Shown: piece after piece, positions 26,790 through 35,001 of the stretch
How positions within the stretch are numbered: position 1 is the stretch's first letter
Layout of the letters: each line of letters begins with the position of its first letter
DNA from: Roseitalea porphyridii
GTDB taxonomy: Bacteria; Pseudomonadota; Alphaproteobacteria; Rhizobiales; Rhizobiaceae
Assembly: GCF_004331955.1 (NCBI RefSeq)
Contig: NZ_CP036532.1
Span: forward strand, 1,116,001-1,180,000
DNA length: 64,000 nucleotides
Reading direction: 5' to 3'
Program-made: the position numbers and the translations under genes
The notes under the pieces: generated by a model
What the model saw: the letters and a program-made list of their open reading frames with translations, nothing else
Told to the model about the DNA's origin: nothing
Database searches by the model: none

Positions 26790-26823
26790 TCGGGCCGCTT
26801 TCCCCCTTGCTAAGACGACGCCC

Positions 26824-27495
26824 ATGAAGGTGCTGATCATCGAGGACGATCCGCAGGCCGCCGCCTATCTGAAGAAGGCGCTCGGCGAGGCGGGCCACAC
26901 GGCCGATGTCGCCCATGATGGCGACGACGGCTACGCCATGGCCTCGACCGGCTCCTATGACACGCTGATCGTCGACCGCATGCTGCCCCGGCGCGACGGG
27001 CTTTCGATCGTCGCCCAGTTGCGCGCCGAGGACGACCGCACCCCGGTGCTGATCCTGTCGGCGCTCGGCGAGGTCGATGACCGCGTCACCGGTCTGAGGG
27101 CCGGCGGCGACGACTATCTGACCAAGCCCTATGCCTTTTCCGAACTTCTGGCGCGCATCGAGGTGCTGCACCGGCGCAGCCAGAACGGCGACGGCGAGAC
27201 CGCCTACCGGGTCGCCGACCTCGAACTCGACCGGCTTTCGCGCCGCGTCACGCGCGCCGGGCAGGACATCGTGCTGCAGCCTCGCGAGTTCCGCCTTCTG
27301 GAATATCTGATGCGCAACGCCGGCCGGGTCGTCACGCGCACCATGTTGCTCGAACATGTCTGGGACTACCATTTCGACCCGCAGACCAACGTGATCGACG
27401 TGCATGTGTCGCGCCTGCGCGGCAAGATCGAAAAGGGCTTCGACAAGCCGCTGCTGCACACCATCCGCGGCGCCGGCTATGTCATGCGCGAATGA
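26824..27495 (+). CDS. OmpR-family response regulator
   Basis: A 223-residue regulator with a receiver domain (acidic residues EDD at 7-9, phospho-acceptor Asp51 in LIVDRMLP, Lys in LTKPY) and a winged-helix domain ending in HTIRGAGYVMRE. ATG 26824 starts the receiver domain directly; the longer frame from 26725 runs through the hairpin and was rejected. The partner kinase overlaps by 4 nt. It belongs to the pair found after degP in Sinorhizobium and relatives; the regulated genes are unknown. Confidence 0.88.
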   Translation: MKVLIIEDDPQAAAYLKKALGEAGHTADVAHDGDDGYAMASTGSYDTLIVDRMLPRRDGLSIVAQLRAEDDRTPVLILSALGEVDDRVTGLRAGGDDYLTKPYAFSELLARIEVLHRRSQNGDGETAYRVADLELDRLSRRVTRAGQDIVLQPREFRLLEYLMRNAGRVVTRTMLLEHVWDYHFDPQTNVIDVHVSRLRGKIEKGFDKPLLHTIRGAGYVMRE

Positions 27496-28913
27496 TGAGC
27501 GCTCCCGCTCCCCGCCGCCGTCTGGGCGCCATCTTCAAGACCACCGCGGTGCGCCTTTCGGCGCTCTATCTGCTGCTGTTCAGCGTCTGTGCGGTGCTGC
27601 TGGTCATCTACATGACCTCGCTGGCGGCAGGCTTTTTCCTCAACGAGACCCGCATGGCGATCGAGCAGGAGTTGCGTTCGCTCGATCGCATCTATCAGCG
27701 CGGCGGCATGCGTGGTCTCGTCGTCGCCATCGACCGGCGGGCACGGGCTCCGGGCGCCTTCGTCTATCTGGTCGCCGACCCGACCGGGCGCATCCTCGCC
27801 GGCAATGTGCGCGCGCTGGAGCCCGGCGTCATCGATCACACCGGCTGGACCCGACGTCCGTTCAGCTACGAGAAGTTCCGCGAACGCGGCGAGAACGGCG
27901 ACCAGCCCCAGGCGGTGGCCAACATCTTCCGGTTCGAGAACGGGATGCGCGTGCTCGTCGGGCGTGATCTGGGCGAACCGGAGCGGTTTCGCGTCGTGGT
28001 GCGCCGGGCGCTGGCGCTGGCCCTGGGCCTGATGGCGCTCGGCGGGCTGCTGATCTGGCTGTTCATCGGCCGCCGCGCCCTCAAGCGCATCGACGCGGTC
28101 TCGGCGGCCAGCGCCGGCATCGTCGCCGGCGATCTCGGCCGAAGGCTTCCGGTCTCCAGCGCGGGCGACGAGTTCGACCGGCTTTCGGCCAGCCTGAACA
28201 CCATGCTGGCGCGCATCGAAACGCTCAATGACGGGCTGCGCGAGGTGTCCGATTCGATCGCCCATGATCTGAAGACGCCGCTGACCCGCCTGCGCAACCG
28301 CGCCGAGGAGGCGCTGCGCAAGGACGAGGGCGAGGCCGGCTATCGCGACGCGCTCGAGGACATGATCTCCGAGGCCGACCAGCTCATCTCCATCTTCAAC
28401 GCCATGTTGCAGATCTCGCGCGTCGAGGCCGGCTACACGCGCTTCACGCCCGAGCCCGTCGACCTGGCCACTGTCGCCACCGAACTGGCCGATCTCTACG
28501 AGCCGCTGGTCGAGGACGCCGGCGGCCATCTCAGAAACGAGGTGACCGGTCCGCTCGTCGCCGAGGGAAGCCGCGAACTGATCGGCCAGGCGGTCACCAA
28601 TCTGATCGACAACGCCATCAAGTATGGCCTCAAGGGCGAGGGCGCGACCGTCACCCTGAAGGGCCGCGCCGACAAGGCGGCATCGCGCGTCGAACTGCTC
28701 GTCTGCGACACCGGCGACGGCATTCCCGAAGCCGATCGCGAGCGTGCCGTCCGCCGCTTCGAACGCCTCGAGGAGAGCCGCAGCGCGCCGGGCTCCGGCC
28801 TCGGCCTGTCGCTGGTCGACGCGATCATGCGCCAGCATGGCGGCGAACTCAGGCTTCAGGACAACGAACCGGGCCTGTGCGCGGTCCTGTCGTTTCCGGC
28901 TGCCGCACCTTAG
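27492..28913 (+). CDS. EnvZ-type sensor histidine kinase
   Basis: A 473-residue membrane kinase. Membrane segments at about 21-42 and 173-192 flank a periplasmic domain of about 130 residues; HAMP follows, then the H-box IAHDLKTPLTRL with His258, N box NLIDNAIKYG, and G boxes CDTGDGIPEAD and GSGLGLSLV. Its start overlaps the regulator stop (ATGA). The sensor domain next to a periplasmic protease gene suggests an envelope signal, which is inference. Confidence 0.88.
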   Translation: MMSAPAPRRRLGAIFKTTAVRLSALYLLLFSVCAVLLVIYMTSLAAGFFLNETRMAIEQELRSLDRIYQRGGMRGLVVAIDRRARAPGAFVYLVADPTGRILAGNVRALEPGVIDHTGWTRRPFSYEKFRERGENGDQPQAVANIFRFENGMRVLVGRDLGEPERFRVVVRRALALALGLMALGGLLIWLFIGRRALKRIDAVSAASAGIVAGDLGRRLPVSSAGDEFDRLSASLNTMLARIETLNDGLREVSDSIAHDLKTPLTRLRNRAEEALRKDEGEAGYRDALEDMISEADQLISIFNAMLQISRVEAGYTRFTPEPVDLATVATELADLYEPLVEDAGGHLRNEVTGPLVAEGSRELIGQAVTNLIDNAIKYGLKGEGATVTLKGRADKAASRVELLVCDTGDGIPEADRERAVRRFERLEESRSAPGSGLGLSLVDAIMRQHGGELRLQDNEPGLCAVLSFPAAAP

Positions 28914-28973
28914 CCCACTTCCTTCCGTCGACGACGGGCGCTAGGTGTCACCGACATGATGCGGAGGCAGAGC

Positions 28974-31949
28974 GTGTCCCAAACCGTCGACGCCCAGACG
29001 ACAACATCATCGCCGCGCCCGATCGCCATCACCGACGCGGAGGCGGCCGACACCTGTCGTCACGTGCTGGCCGAGGCGGCCGACAAGGCCGGGCTCGAAT
29101 GGCTGTCGGCGGCGCTCGGCGGCAAGGCCGACCCCTGGGCGGAATTTCTCGTCGGCGTCGCCGGCAACGCGCCGTTCCTCGCCGGCGCCATGCAGCGCCA
29201 TGTCACGCACCTGGAGAAGCTGCCCGATACGCCGGTCGCCGCCTTCATCGACGAGGCGATCGCCGCCATCGACGATCTGGCGCGCACGGCCTTTCCGGCC
29301 GATGTCTCCGAACAGTCCCTGTCGCGGCAACTGCGTGAACTCAAGAGCCGGGCGCACCTGTTCATCGCGCTGGGCGATCTGTCCGGCGCACACACGGTCG
29401 AGCAGACCACGATGTTCCTGTCGCGCCTCGCCGAGGCGGCGCTGGCGGCGGTTGTCAACTGGCTGCTGCGCGACCTGCACGACAGGGGCAAGCTGAAGCT
29501 CGCCAACCCGGACGATCCGGCGACGGGCTCGGGGCTGATCGTGCTCGGCATGGGCAAGCTGGGTGCGTGCGAACTGAACTATTCGTCCGACATCGATCTG
29601 ATCGTCTTCTTCGAGCACGACGCCCCCGGGCTGACCTGGGACGAGCCCTACGAGGCCGGCGACCTGCTGTCGAAGGCGCTGCGCCGGCTGATACGCATCA
29701 TGGGCGAGCGCACGGGCGACGGTTACGTCTTCCGCACCGATCTGCGCCTCAGGCCCGATCCGGGGGCCATGCCGCTTGCCATCTCGGTCGACGCGGCGCT
29801 GACCTATTACGAGGCGCGCGGGCAGAACTGGGAGCGCGCCGCGCTGATCAAGGCGCGGCCCGTCGCCGGGGACCGGAAGGCTGGCGACGACTTCCTGCGC
29901 CAGCTCACCCCGTTCATCTGGCGCAAATATCTCGATTACGCCGCCATCTCCGACGTCCAGTCGATCAAGCGGCAGATCCACGCCCACAAGGGCCATGGCC
30001 GGATCGCCATCGAGGGCCACAACGTCAAGCTCGGTCGCGGCGGCATCCGCGAGATCGAGTTCTTCGTGCAGACCCAGCAGCTCATCGCCGGCGGACGCGC
30101 GCCACACCTGCGCGACCGCAGGACGCTGGAGATGCTGAACCGGTTCGCCGAGGACGGCTGGATCGCCGAGACCGTCCGCGACGAGATGGTGGACGCCTAC
30201 CGCTTCCTGCGCCGCGTCGAGCATGTCGTCCAGATGATCGGCGACGAGCAGACCCATACGCTTCCCGAAACGGACGAGGCGATGGCCTCGGTCGCCGCCC
30301 TGATGGGCTATCCGGACTGCGACGAGTTCCGGCAGCAATTGCGTGCGCAACTGGTCATGGTCGAACGCCATTTCGGCGCCCTGTTCCAGGAAGGCGAGAC
30401 GCTGGCCGCGACCGCCGGCAATCTGTCGTTCACCGGCGACGATCCCGACCCGGACACGCTGACGACGCTGTCCCAACTGGGCTTCGAACGCCCCGCCGAC
30501 ATGTGGGGCGTCATCCGCACCTGGCATTTCGGGCGCTATGGCGCGGTCCAGTCCCAGCGCGCCCGCGAGAGGCTGACCAACATCACCCCGGCGCTGCTCG
30601 GGGCGTTCGCCGGCACCGGCCAGCCCGACGCGGCGCTGTTGCGGTTCGATGCCTTTCTCAAGGGGCTGCCGGCCGGCATCCAGCTCTTCTCGATGCTCGA
30701 TTCCAACCGGCATCTTCTGTCGCTGCTGATGACCATCCTGTCGGCCGCGCCGCGCCTTTCGGAGATCATCACCAAGCGCCCGCTTGTCTTCGACGGCATG
30801 CTCGATCCGGCCTTCTATGAGGGCCTGCCCGACAAGGACGAGATGGCCGACAGCCTGACCGCCTTTCTCGGGGACGCGCGCCTTTACGAGGACCGGCTCG
30901 ACCGGTTGCGCATCTTCGCCGCCGAGCAGCGCTTTCTGGTCGGCGTGCGCTTCCTGACCGGTGCGGCGACTGCCGAGCAGATGGGCGAGGCGCTGACCGC
31001 GATCGCCGATCTGGTCATTGCCGAGGCGCTCGACGCGGCACGCGAGGAGGTCGCCCGCCGGCACGGGCAGGTGCCGGGCGGCGAGTGCTGCCTGATCGCG
31101 CTGGGCCGGCTCGGCTCGCGAGAGATGACCGCCGGCAGCGATGTCGATCTGATCCTGATCTACGACCATCCCGAAGGCGCCGAGGAGAGCGACGGCGACA
31201 AGCCGCTCGCGCCCTCGCAGTACTACGCGCGCCTTACCCAGAGGCTGATCGCGGCCCTGTCGGCGCCGACCAGCGAGGGCGTTCTCTACGAGGTCGATTT
31301 CCGGCTTCGACCGTCGGGGAACAAGGGCCCGCTCGCCACCTCTCTACGCGCGTTTTCGCACTACCAGCGCGACAGCGCGTGGACCTGGGAGCACATGGCG
31401 CTGACCCGCGCCCGCATCGTCGCCGGAGACGCCGGGATCGGCGCCCGCGCCGAGGAGGAACTGCGCGCCGTGCTCGCCCTGCCGAGCGACGCCGACAAGG
31501 TGCGCGCCGACGTGCTTTCCATGCGCGCGCGCCTGCTGCGCGACAAGGCCCCGCGCGGCCCGTGGGACCTCAAGCGCATCGCCGGCGGCGTCATGGACCT
31601 CGACTTCCTCGCCCAGTACTGGCGGCTGGTGGCCTTACCAAAGCTTAATTTGATCGGCTCCAGCGCGGCCGGTATCTTCACGGTGCTTGACGATGCGGTG
31701 ATCGGCCGGCGGGAACGAGAGGATCTTCAGTCCGCCGCGCACGATTACGCAACGGTCGGCCACATGCTGCGGCTGTGCACGTCGGAAGCTTTCGAGCCGG
31801 ACAATGCGCCCCGCGGACTGGTCGATGCGTTGTGCTCCAGATTGCATGAGCCGGACATAGGCCATGTGGAGGCGCGTCTGGAAAGTCACCGGGAGCGGGT
31901 GGAAGAGATCTTCCACCAGGTCATCGGTGAACCGGTGCCGGAGGCGTGA
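28974..31949 (+). CDS. glnE: Bifunctional glutamine synthetase adenylyltransferase/deadenylase
   Basis: Controls glutamine synthetase by adding or removing AMP. Two nucleotidyltransferase domains are visible: the N-terminal one with NYSSDIDLIVFFE and the C-terminal one with GSDVDLILIYD; each is followed by a helical GlnE domain. The length of 991 residues is normal. GTG 28974 is preferred as start because GGAGG lies 6 nt before it; the in-frame ATG codons at 28956 and 28959 lie before that site. Confidence 0.93.
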   Translation: MSQTVDAQTTTSSPRPIAITDAEAADTCRHVLAEAADKAGLEWLSAALGGKADPWAEFLVGVAGNAPFLAGAMQRHVTHLEKLPDTPVAAFIDEAIAAIDDLARTAFPADVSEQSLSRQLRELKSRAHLFIALGDLSGAHTVEQTTMFLSRLAEAALAAVVNWLLRDLHDRGKLKLANPDDPATGSGLIVLGMGKLGACELNYSSDIDLIVFFEHDAPGLTWDEPYEAGDLLSKALRRLIRIMGERTGDGYVFRTDLRLRPDPGAMPLAISVDAALTYYEARGQNWERAALIKARPVAGDRKAGDDFLRQLTPFIWRKYLDYAAISDVQSIKRQIHAHKGHGRIAIEGHNVKLGRGGIREIEFFVQTQQLIAGGRAPHLRDRRTLEMLNRFAEDGWIAETVRDEMVDAYRFLRRVEHVVQMIGDEQTHTLPETDEAMASVAALMGYPDCDEFRQQLRAQLVMVERHFGALFQEGETLAATAGNLSFTGDDPDPDTLTTLSQLGFERPADMWGVIRTWHFGRYGAVQSQRARERLTNITPALLGAFAGTGQPDAALLRFDAFLKGLPAGIQLFSMLDSNRHLLSLLMTILSAAPRLSEIITKRPLVFDGMLDPAFYEGLPDKDEMADSLTAFLGDARLYEDRLDRLRIFAAEQRFLVGVRFLTGAATAEQMGEALTAIADLVIAEALDAAREEVARRHGQVPGGECCLIALGRLGSREMTAGSDVDLILIYDHPEGAEESDGDKPLAPSQYYARLTQRLIAALSAPTSEGVLYEVDFRLRPSGNKGPLATSLRAFSHYQRDSAWTWEHMALTRARIVAGDAGIGARAEEELRAVLALPSDADKVRADVLSMRARLLRDKAPRGPWDLKRIAGGVMDLDFLAQYWRLVALPKLNLIGSSAAGIFTVLDDAVIGRREREDLQSAAHDYATVGHMLRLCTSEAFEPDNAPRGLVDALCSRLHEPDIGHVEARLESHRERVEEIFHQVIGEPVPEA

Positions 31950-32008
31950 CGGGAAGCATGCCTATGGCTTTGCATCGGGGATGACGAACGATGCAAAGGA
32001 GCAAGACC

Positions 32009-32482
32009 ATGACCACCTTCCGCAAGACGACCTTCCACAAGACCACCATCGCCCTTCTGGCCGCGATCGTCACCGTGACGGGCGCCGGCTATGCCATGGC
32101 CGACGAGCGCGGTCCGCGCGGTGCCGAGCGCTTCGAGCGCCTTGACGCCGATTCCAGCGGTTCGGTCACGTTCGCCGAATTCAGCGCGCCGATGCTGGAG
32201 CGCTTCAACGAGGCCGATGCCGACGACAACGGCGTCGTCACGGCAGAGGAGATCGCCGCCGCGCTCGAGGGCCGGCGCGCCGAGCGCATGGCCGAACGCA
32301 TGATCGAGCGTTTCGACATCGACGGCGACGAGCAGGTGTCGGCCGACGAACTGGTCAACCGCCAGGAGAAGATGTTCGCGCTGATGGACCGTGACGATTC
32401 CGGTGCCGTCACCGAGGATGAACTGCCCCGGCGCTTCGCCCGCCACGGCGGCCAGCGCGGCGGGTCCGGCGACCGCAACTGA
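32009..32482 (+). CDS. EF-hand calcium-binding protein, exported
   Basis: A 157-residue protein with a signal peptide (cleavage near YAMADE) and four EF-hand-like loops: LDADSSGSVTFAEF, ADADDNGVVTAEEI, FDIDGDEQVSADEL and MDRDDSGAVTEDEL. A periplasmic calcium-binding role is likely. ATG 32009 has AAGGAG with 7 nt spacing, so the in-frame ATG 31991 upstream is not used. The gene ends 6 nt from the convergent pleC-like gene. Confidence 0.88.
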   Translation: MTTFRKTTFHKTTIALLAAIVTVTGAGYAMADERGPRGAERFERLDADSSGSVTFAEFSAPMLERFNEADADDNGVVTAEEIAAALEGRRAERMAERMIERFDIDGDEQVSADELVNRQEKMFALMDRDDSGAVTEDELPRRFARHGGQRGGSGDRN

Positions 32483-32488
32483 TCGGTC

Positions 32489-34813
32489 TCAGACGACCTC
32501 GGACGCGGCGTCCTCGGCGACGTCCGCGTCCGGCCCGCATCCGCACTCGACCGGAATGCGGACGACCACGACGGTTCCCTCGCCGGGCTTGGAGCGGATC
32601 GACACCGTCCCACCGTGCAGTTCGGCGAGCGACCGCGAGATCGCAAGGCCGAGCCCCGATCCGCCATGGGTCTTGGAGAACTGGTTGGCGACCTGTTCGA
32701 ACGGCCGGCCCAGCCGCTTGAGCGCCTCGTGCGGAATGCCGCAGCCATCATCGGCGATCATGACCCGCGCCGTCTCGCCGTCGAGCTTGGCGCGGATGCG
32801 GATATGGCCGTCGCGATCGGTGAACTTCACCGCGTTTGTCACCAGATTAATCAGGATCTGCTTCATCGCCCGCCGGTCGGCGTGAATGTGCATCTGCGGC
32901 GCGATGTCCTCCTCGATCGCGATCGCCTTGGCGCCGGCCTGCAGCGAAACCATGTGCACCACCTCGCCGATCAGCGGCGCGAGATCGATGCATTCGCGTT
33001 CGAGGACCACGCGGCCCGCCTCGATCTTCGACATTTCCAGAATGTCGTCGATCACGTTGAGCAGGAACGCTCCGCTGTCATGGATGTCGGCGATGTATTC
33101 GTCATAGCGCTCCGAGCCGAGCGGTCCGAACATGCGCTGCTGCATCATCTCCGAAAAGCCGAGGATCGCGTTGAGCGGCGTCCGCAGTTCGTGGCTGACA
33201 TTGGCGAGGAACTCGGTCTTCGCCTTGCTGGCCGCCTCGGCCCGGTCCTTGGCCTCGAGGAACTTGCGGTTCATGTCCTTGAGCGCCTGCGCCTTTTCGT
33301 GTTCGGCCCTCTGGGCGACGGACAGGTCCTGGATCGAGGCCATCAGCCGGCGCTCGGAGTCGATCAGCCGCTCTTCCTGCAGCTTGAGCTGGGTGATGTC
33401 CGCGCCCACAGAGATCGTGCCCCCCGACGGGGTCGACCGTTCGTTGATCTGCAGCCAGCGCCCGTCGGCGATCTGCCGCTCCAGCGTGACGGCGCCGTCG
33501 CCGCCCTGCGGGATGCGCCGCTCGGTGACCGGCGCGCGCATGATCGCGTCGACATCGGCGCGCTTCATGCCGGTGCGGATGCGGTTTTCGTCGATGCCGT
33601 TGATCTCCATGAACTTGCGGTTGCACAGGACCAGCCGTTCCTGCTTGTCCCACAGCGCAAAGCTCTCCGAGGTGCTCTCGATCGCGGCCTTCAGGTTCTG
33701 GCTGGCGATCTGCGACAGCTCGGTCAGCCGGTGCTGCTCGGTCATGTCGACCGCGATGCCGATCAGATGATTGCCGTGGCCGGGATGCTCGGCCAGTTCG
33801 GTGCGGATGCGCAGCCGCACATAGTGGCCCTCGGCATGGCGCATGCGCAGGATCCGGTCGACGCCCTTGATCTCCATGGCGGCGGCCCGCTCGGCCAGGT
33901 CGAACAGGTCGGCGTCCTCGGGATGGACGAGCTTTGAGACCTCGCCGAACGACAGCACGTCGTTGACCGGCGCGTAGCCGAGAAGATCGAACATCGAGCG
34001 CGACCAGTAGATGCGCCCGCGCGCCAGGTCCCAGTCCCACAGCCCGCAATGGCCGCGCGACAGCGCAAGGTCCATGCGCTTGTGGGTCTCGCAATAGACG
34101 AGATCGGCCTCGTGCGCCCGCGCGACCTGCCCGAAATAGGCATAGAGCAGGATCAGCAGGATCGAGGCCATGGCGACGAACAGCGCCACGTTCATCGAGG
34201 CGCGCTGGCGCCAGGTCGCGTAGATCGCCTCGGAGGGCTGCAGCGCCAGCATCAGGAAACCGGCCTCGGCCGATGTGAGCGCCGCCGCGCCCAGGAACAC
34301 CCGGTCGCCCATCGTCACCTGCAGCACGCCGGCGTCCGCGCCGAACATCATCAGCGGCTGCACGCCGTCGAAATGGGTGCGAACCGCGTCGCCCACCATG
34401 TCGAGCCCGCCGCCGCGCTGGCCGACGACCGTGCCGTTCGTGTCCGCGATCAGGAACATGCGCGCATCGGCCAGCGCCTCGGTCGGCAGCGCCCGCGACA
34501 GGACGCGGTCGAAGTCGCCCGGCGTTTGCGGCGTGAAGTCGTTGCGCCCCGCTTCGCGCAGCGCACCCGCGCCGGCATCGGCCATCAGCGAAAGGAAGAT
34601 GCGGGCCTGTTCGCCGGCCGCCTCGCGGTCGTTCATCAGCGCGATCGCGCGCGCGGTGAAGACCACGGCGAGGAAGACCAGGATCAGGACGGGGATGGAG
34701 CGCTTCAGCCAGGGCTCGAGGGCAAGCAGTCGTTTGAAGGCCGGTTCTGCGAGAAACCGCGCAAGGCCCGTCATGCCTCCCGGTTCAGCCTTGCTGGTCT
34801 CGCTGAATGCCAC
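32489..34813 (-). CDS. pleC: PleC-like sensor histidine kinase with PAS domains
   Basis: A 774-residue kinase with two membrane segments flanking an extracytoplasmic domain, two PAS-like domains (GLWDWDLARGRIYW and SFALWDKQERLVLCN), and a kinase core with His541 in NVSHELRTPLNAILGF, followed by N box LVTNAVKF and G boxes. The dimerisation region matches the PleC/DivJ/PdhS group that acts on DivK in alphaproteobacterial cell-cycle control. The position next to glnE and pepN matches, from memory, pleC of S. meliloti. GTG 34813 is chosen because GGGGAG lies upstream; the ATG at 34774 has its GGGAGG too close. Confidence 0.72.
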   Translation of the reverse strand: MAFSETSKAEPGGMTGLARFLAEPAFKRLLALEPWLKRSIPVLILVFLAVVFTARAIALMNDREAAGEQARIFLSLMADAGAGALREAGRNDFTPQTPGDFDRVLSRALPTEALADARMFLIADTNGTVVGQRGGGLDMVGDAVRTHFDGVQPLMMFGADAGVLQVTMGDRVFLGAAALTSAEAGFLMLALQPSEAIYATWRQRASMNVALFVAMASILLILLYAYFGQVARAHEADLVYCETHKRMDLALSRGHCGLWDWDLARGRIYWSRSMFDLLGYAPVNDVLSFGEVSKLVHPEDADLFDLAERAAAMEIKGVDRILRMRHAEGHYVRLRIRTELAEHPGHGNHLIGIAVDMTEQHRLTELSQIASQNLKAAIESTSESFALWDKQERLVLCNRKFMEINGIDENRIRTGMKRADVDAIMRAPVTERRIPQGGDGAVTLERQIADGRWLQINERSTPSGGTISVGADITQLKLQEERLIDSERRLMASIQDLSVAQRAEHEKAQALKDMNRKFLEAKDRAEAASKAKTEFLANVSHELRTPLNAILGFSEMMQQRMFGPLGSERYDEYIADIHDSGAFLLNVIDDILEMSKIEAGRVVLERECIDLAPLIGEVVHMVSLQAGAKAIAIEEDIAPQMHIHADRRAMKQILINLVTNAVKFTDRDGHIRIRAKLDGETARVMIADDGCGIPHEALKRLGRPFEQVANQFSKTHGGSGLGLAISRSLAELHGGTVSIRSKPGEGTVVVVRIPVECGCGPDADVAEDAASEVV

Positions 34814-34900
34814 GTGCTCTCCCCGGCAGCCGCATGGGCTGCCCTTCCCGCCAGGGTCCGCTTGTTGGTGTCGTTGGAACGCGACGCAGGTACTGGAACT

Positions 34901-34936
34901 GCCGAATCGCAGACAATGAATCAAAACCGATTCGGC
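34901..34936 (-). repeat. 9-bp inverted repeat upstream of pleC
   Basis: GCCGAATCG (34901-34909) and CGATTCGGC (34928-34936), 18 nt apart, in the gap between pepN and the pleC-like gene. It could be an operator or a leader hairpin. Confidence 0.45.
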
Positions 34937-34950
34937 CTGTCCAGACGGCG

Positions 34951-34966
34951 GTAACGATTTTTTAAC
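34951..34966. promoter_or_regulatory. CtrA-like binding site upstream of pleC
   Basis: GTAA, seven bases, TTAAC at 34951-34966, one mismatch from the CtrA consensus TTAA-N7-TTAAC. It lies 138 bp upstream of the pleC-like start in an AT-rich patch of the 188-bp gap. Confidence 0.5.
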
Positions 34967-35001
34967 CGGTGCGGCGCCGATGCCGGCGCTCGCGGCGGCC
35001 G

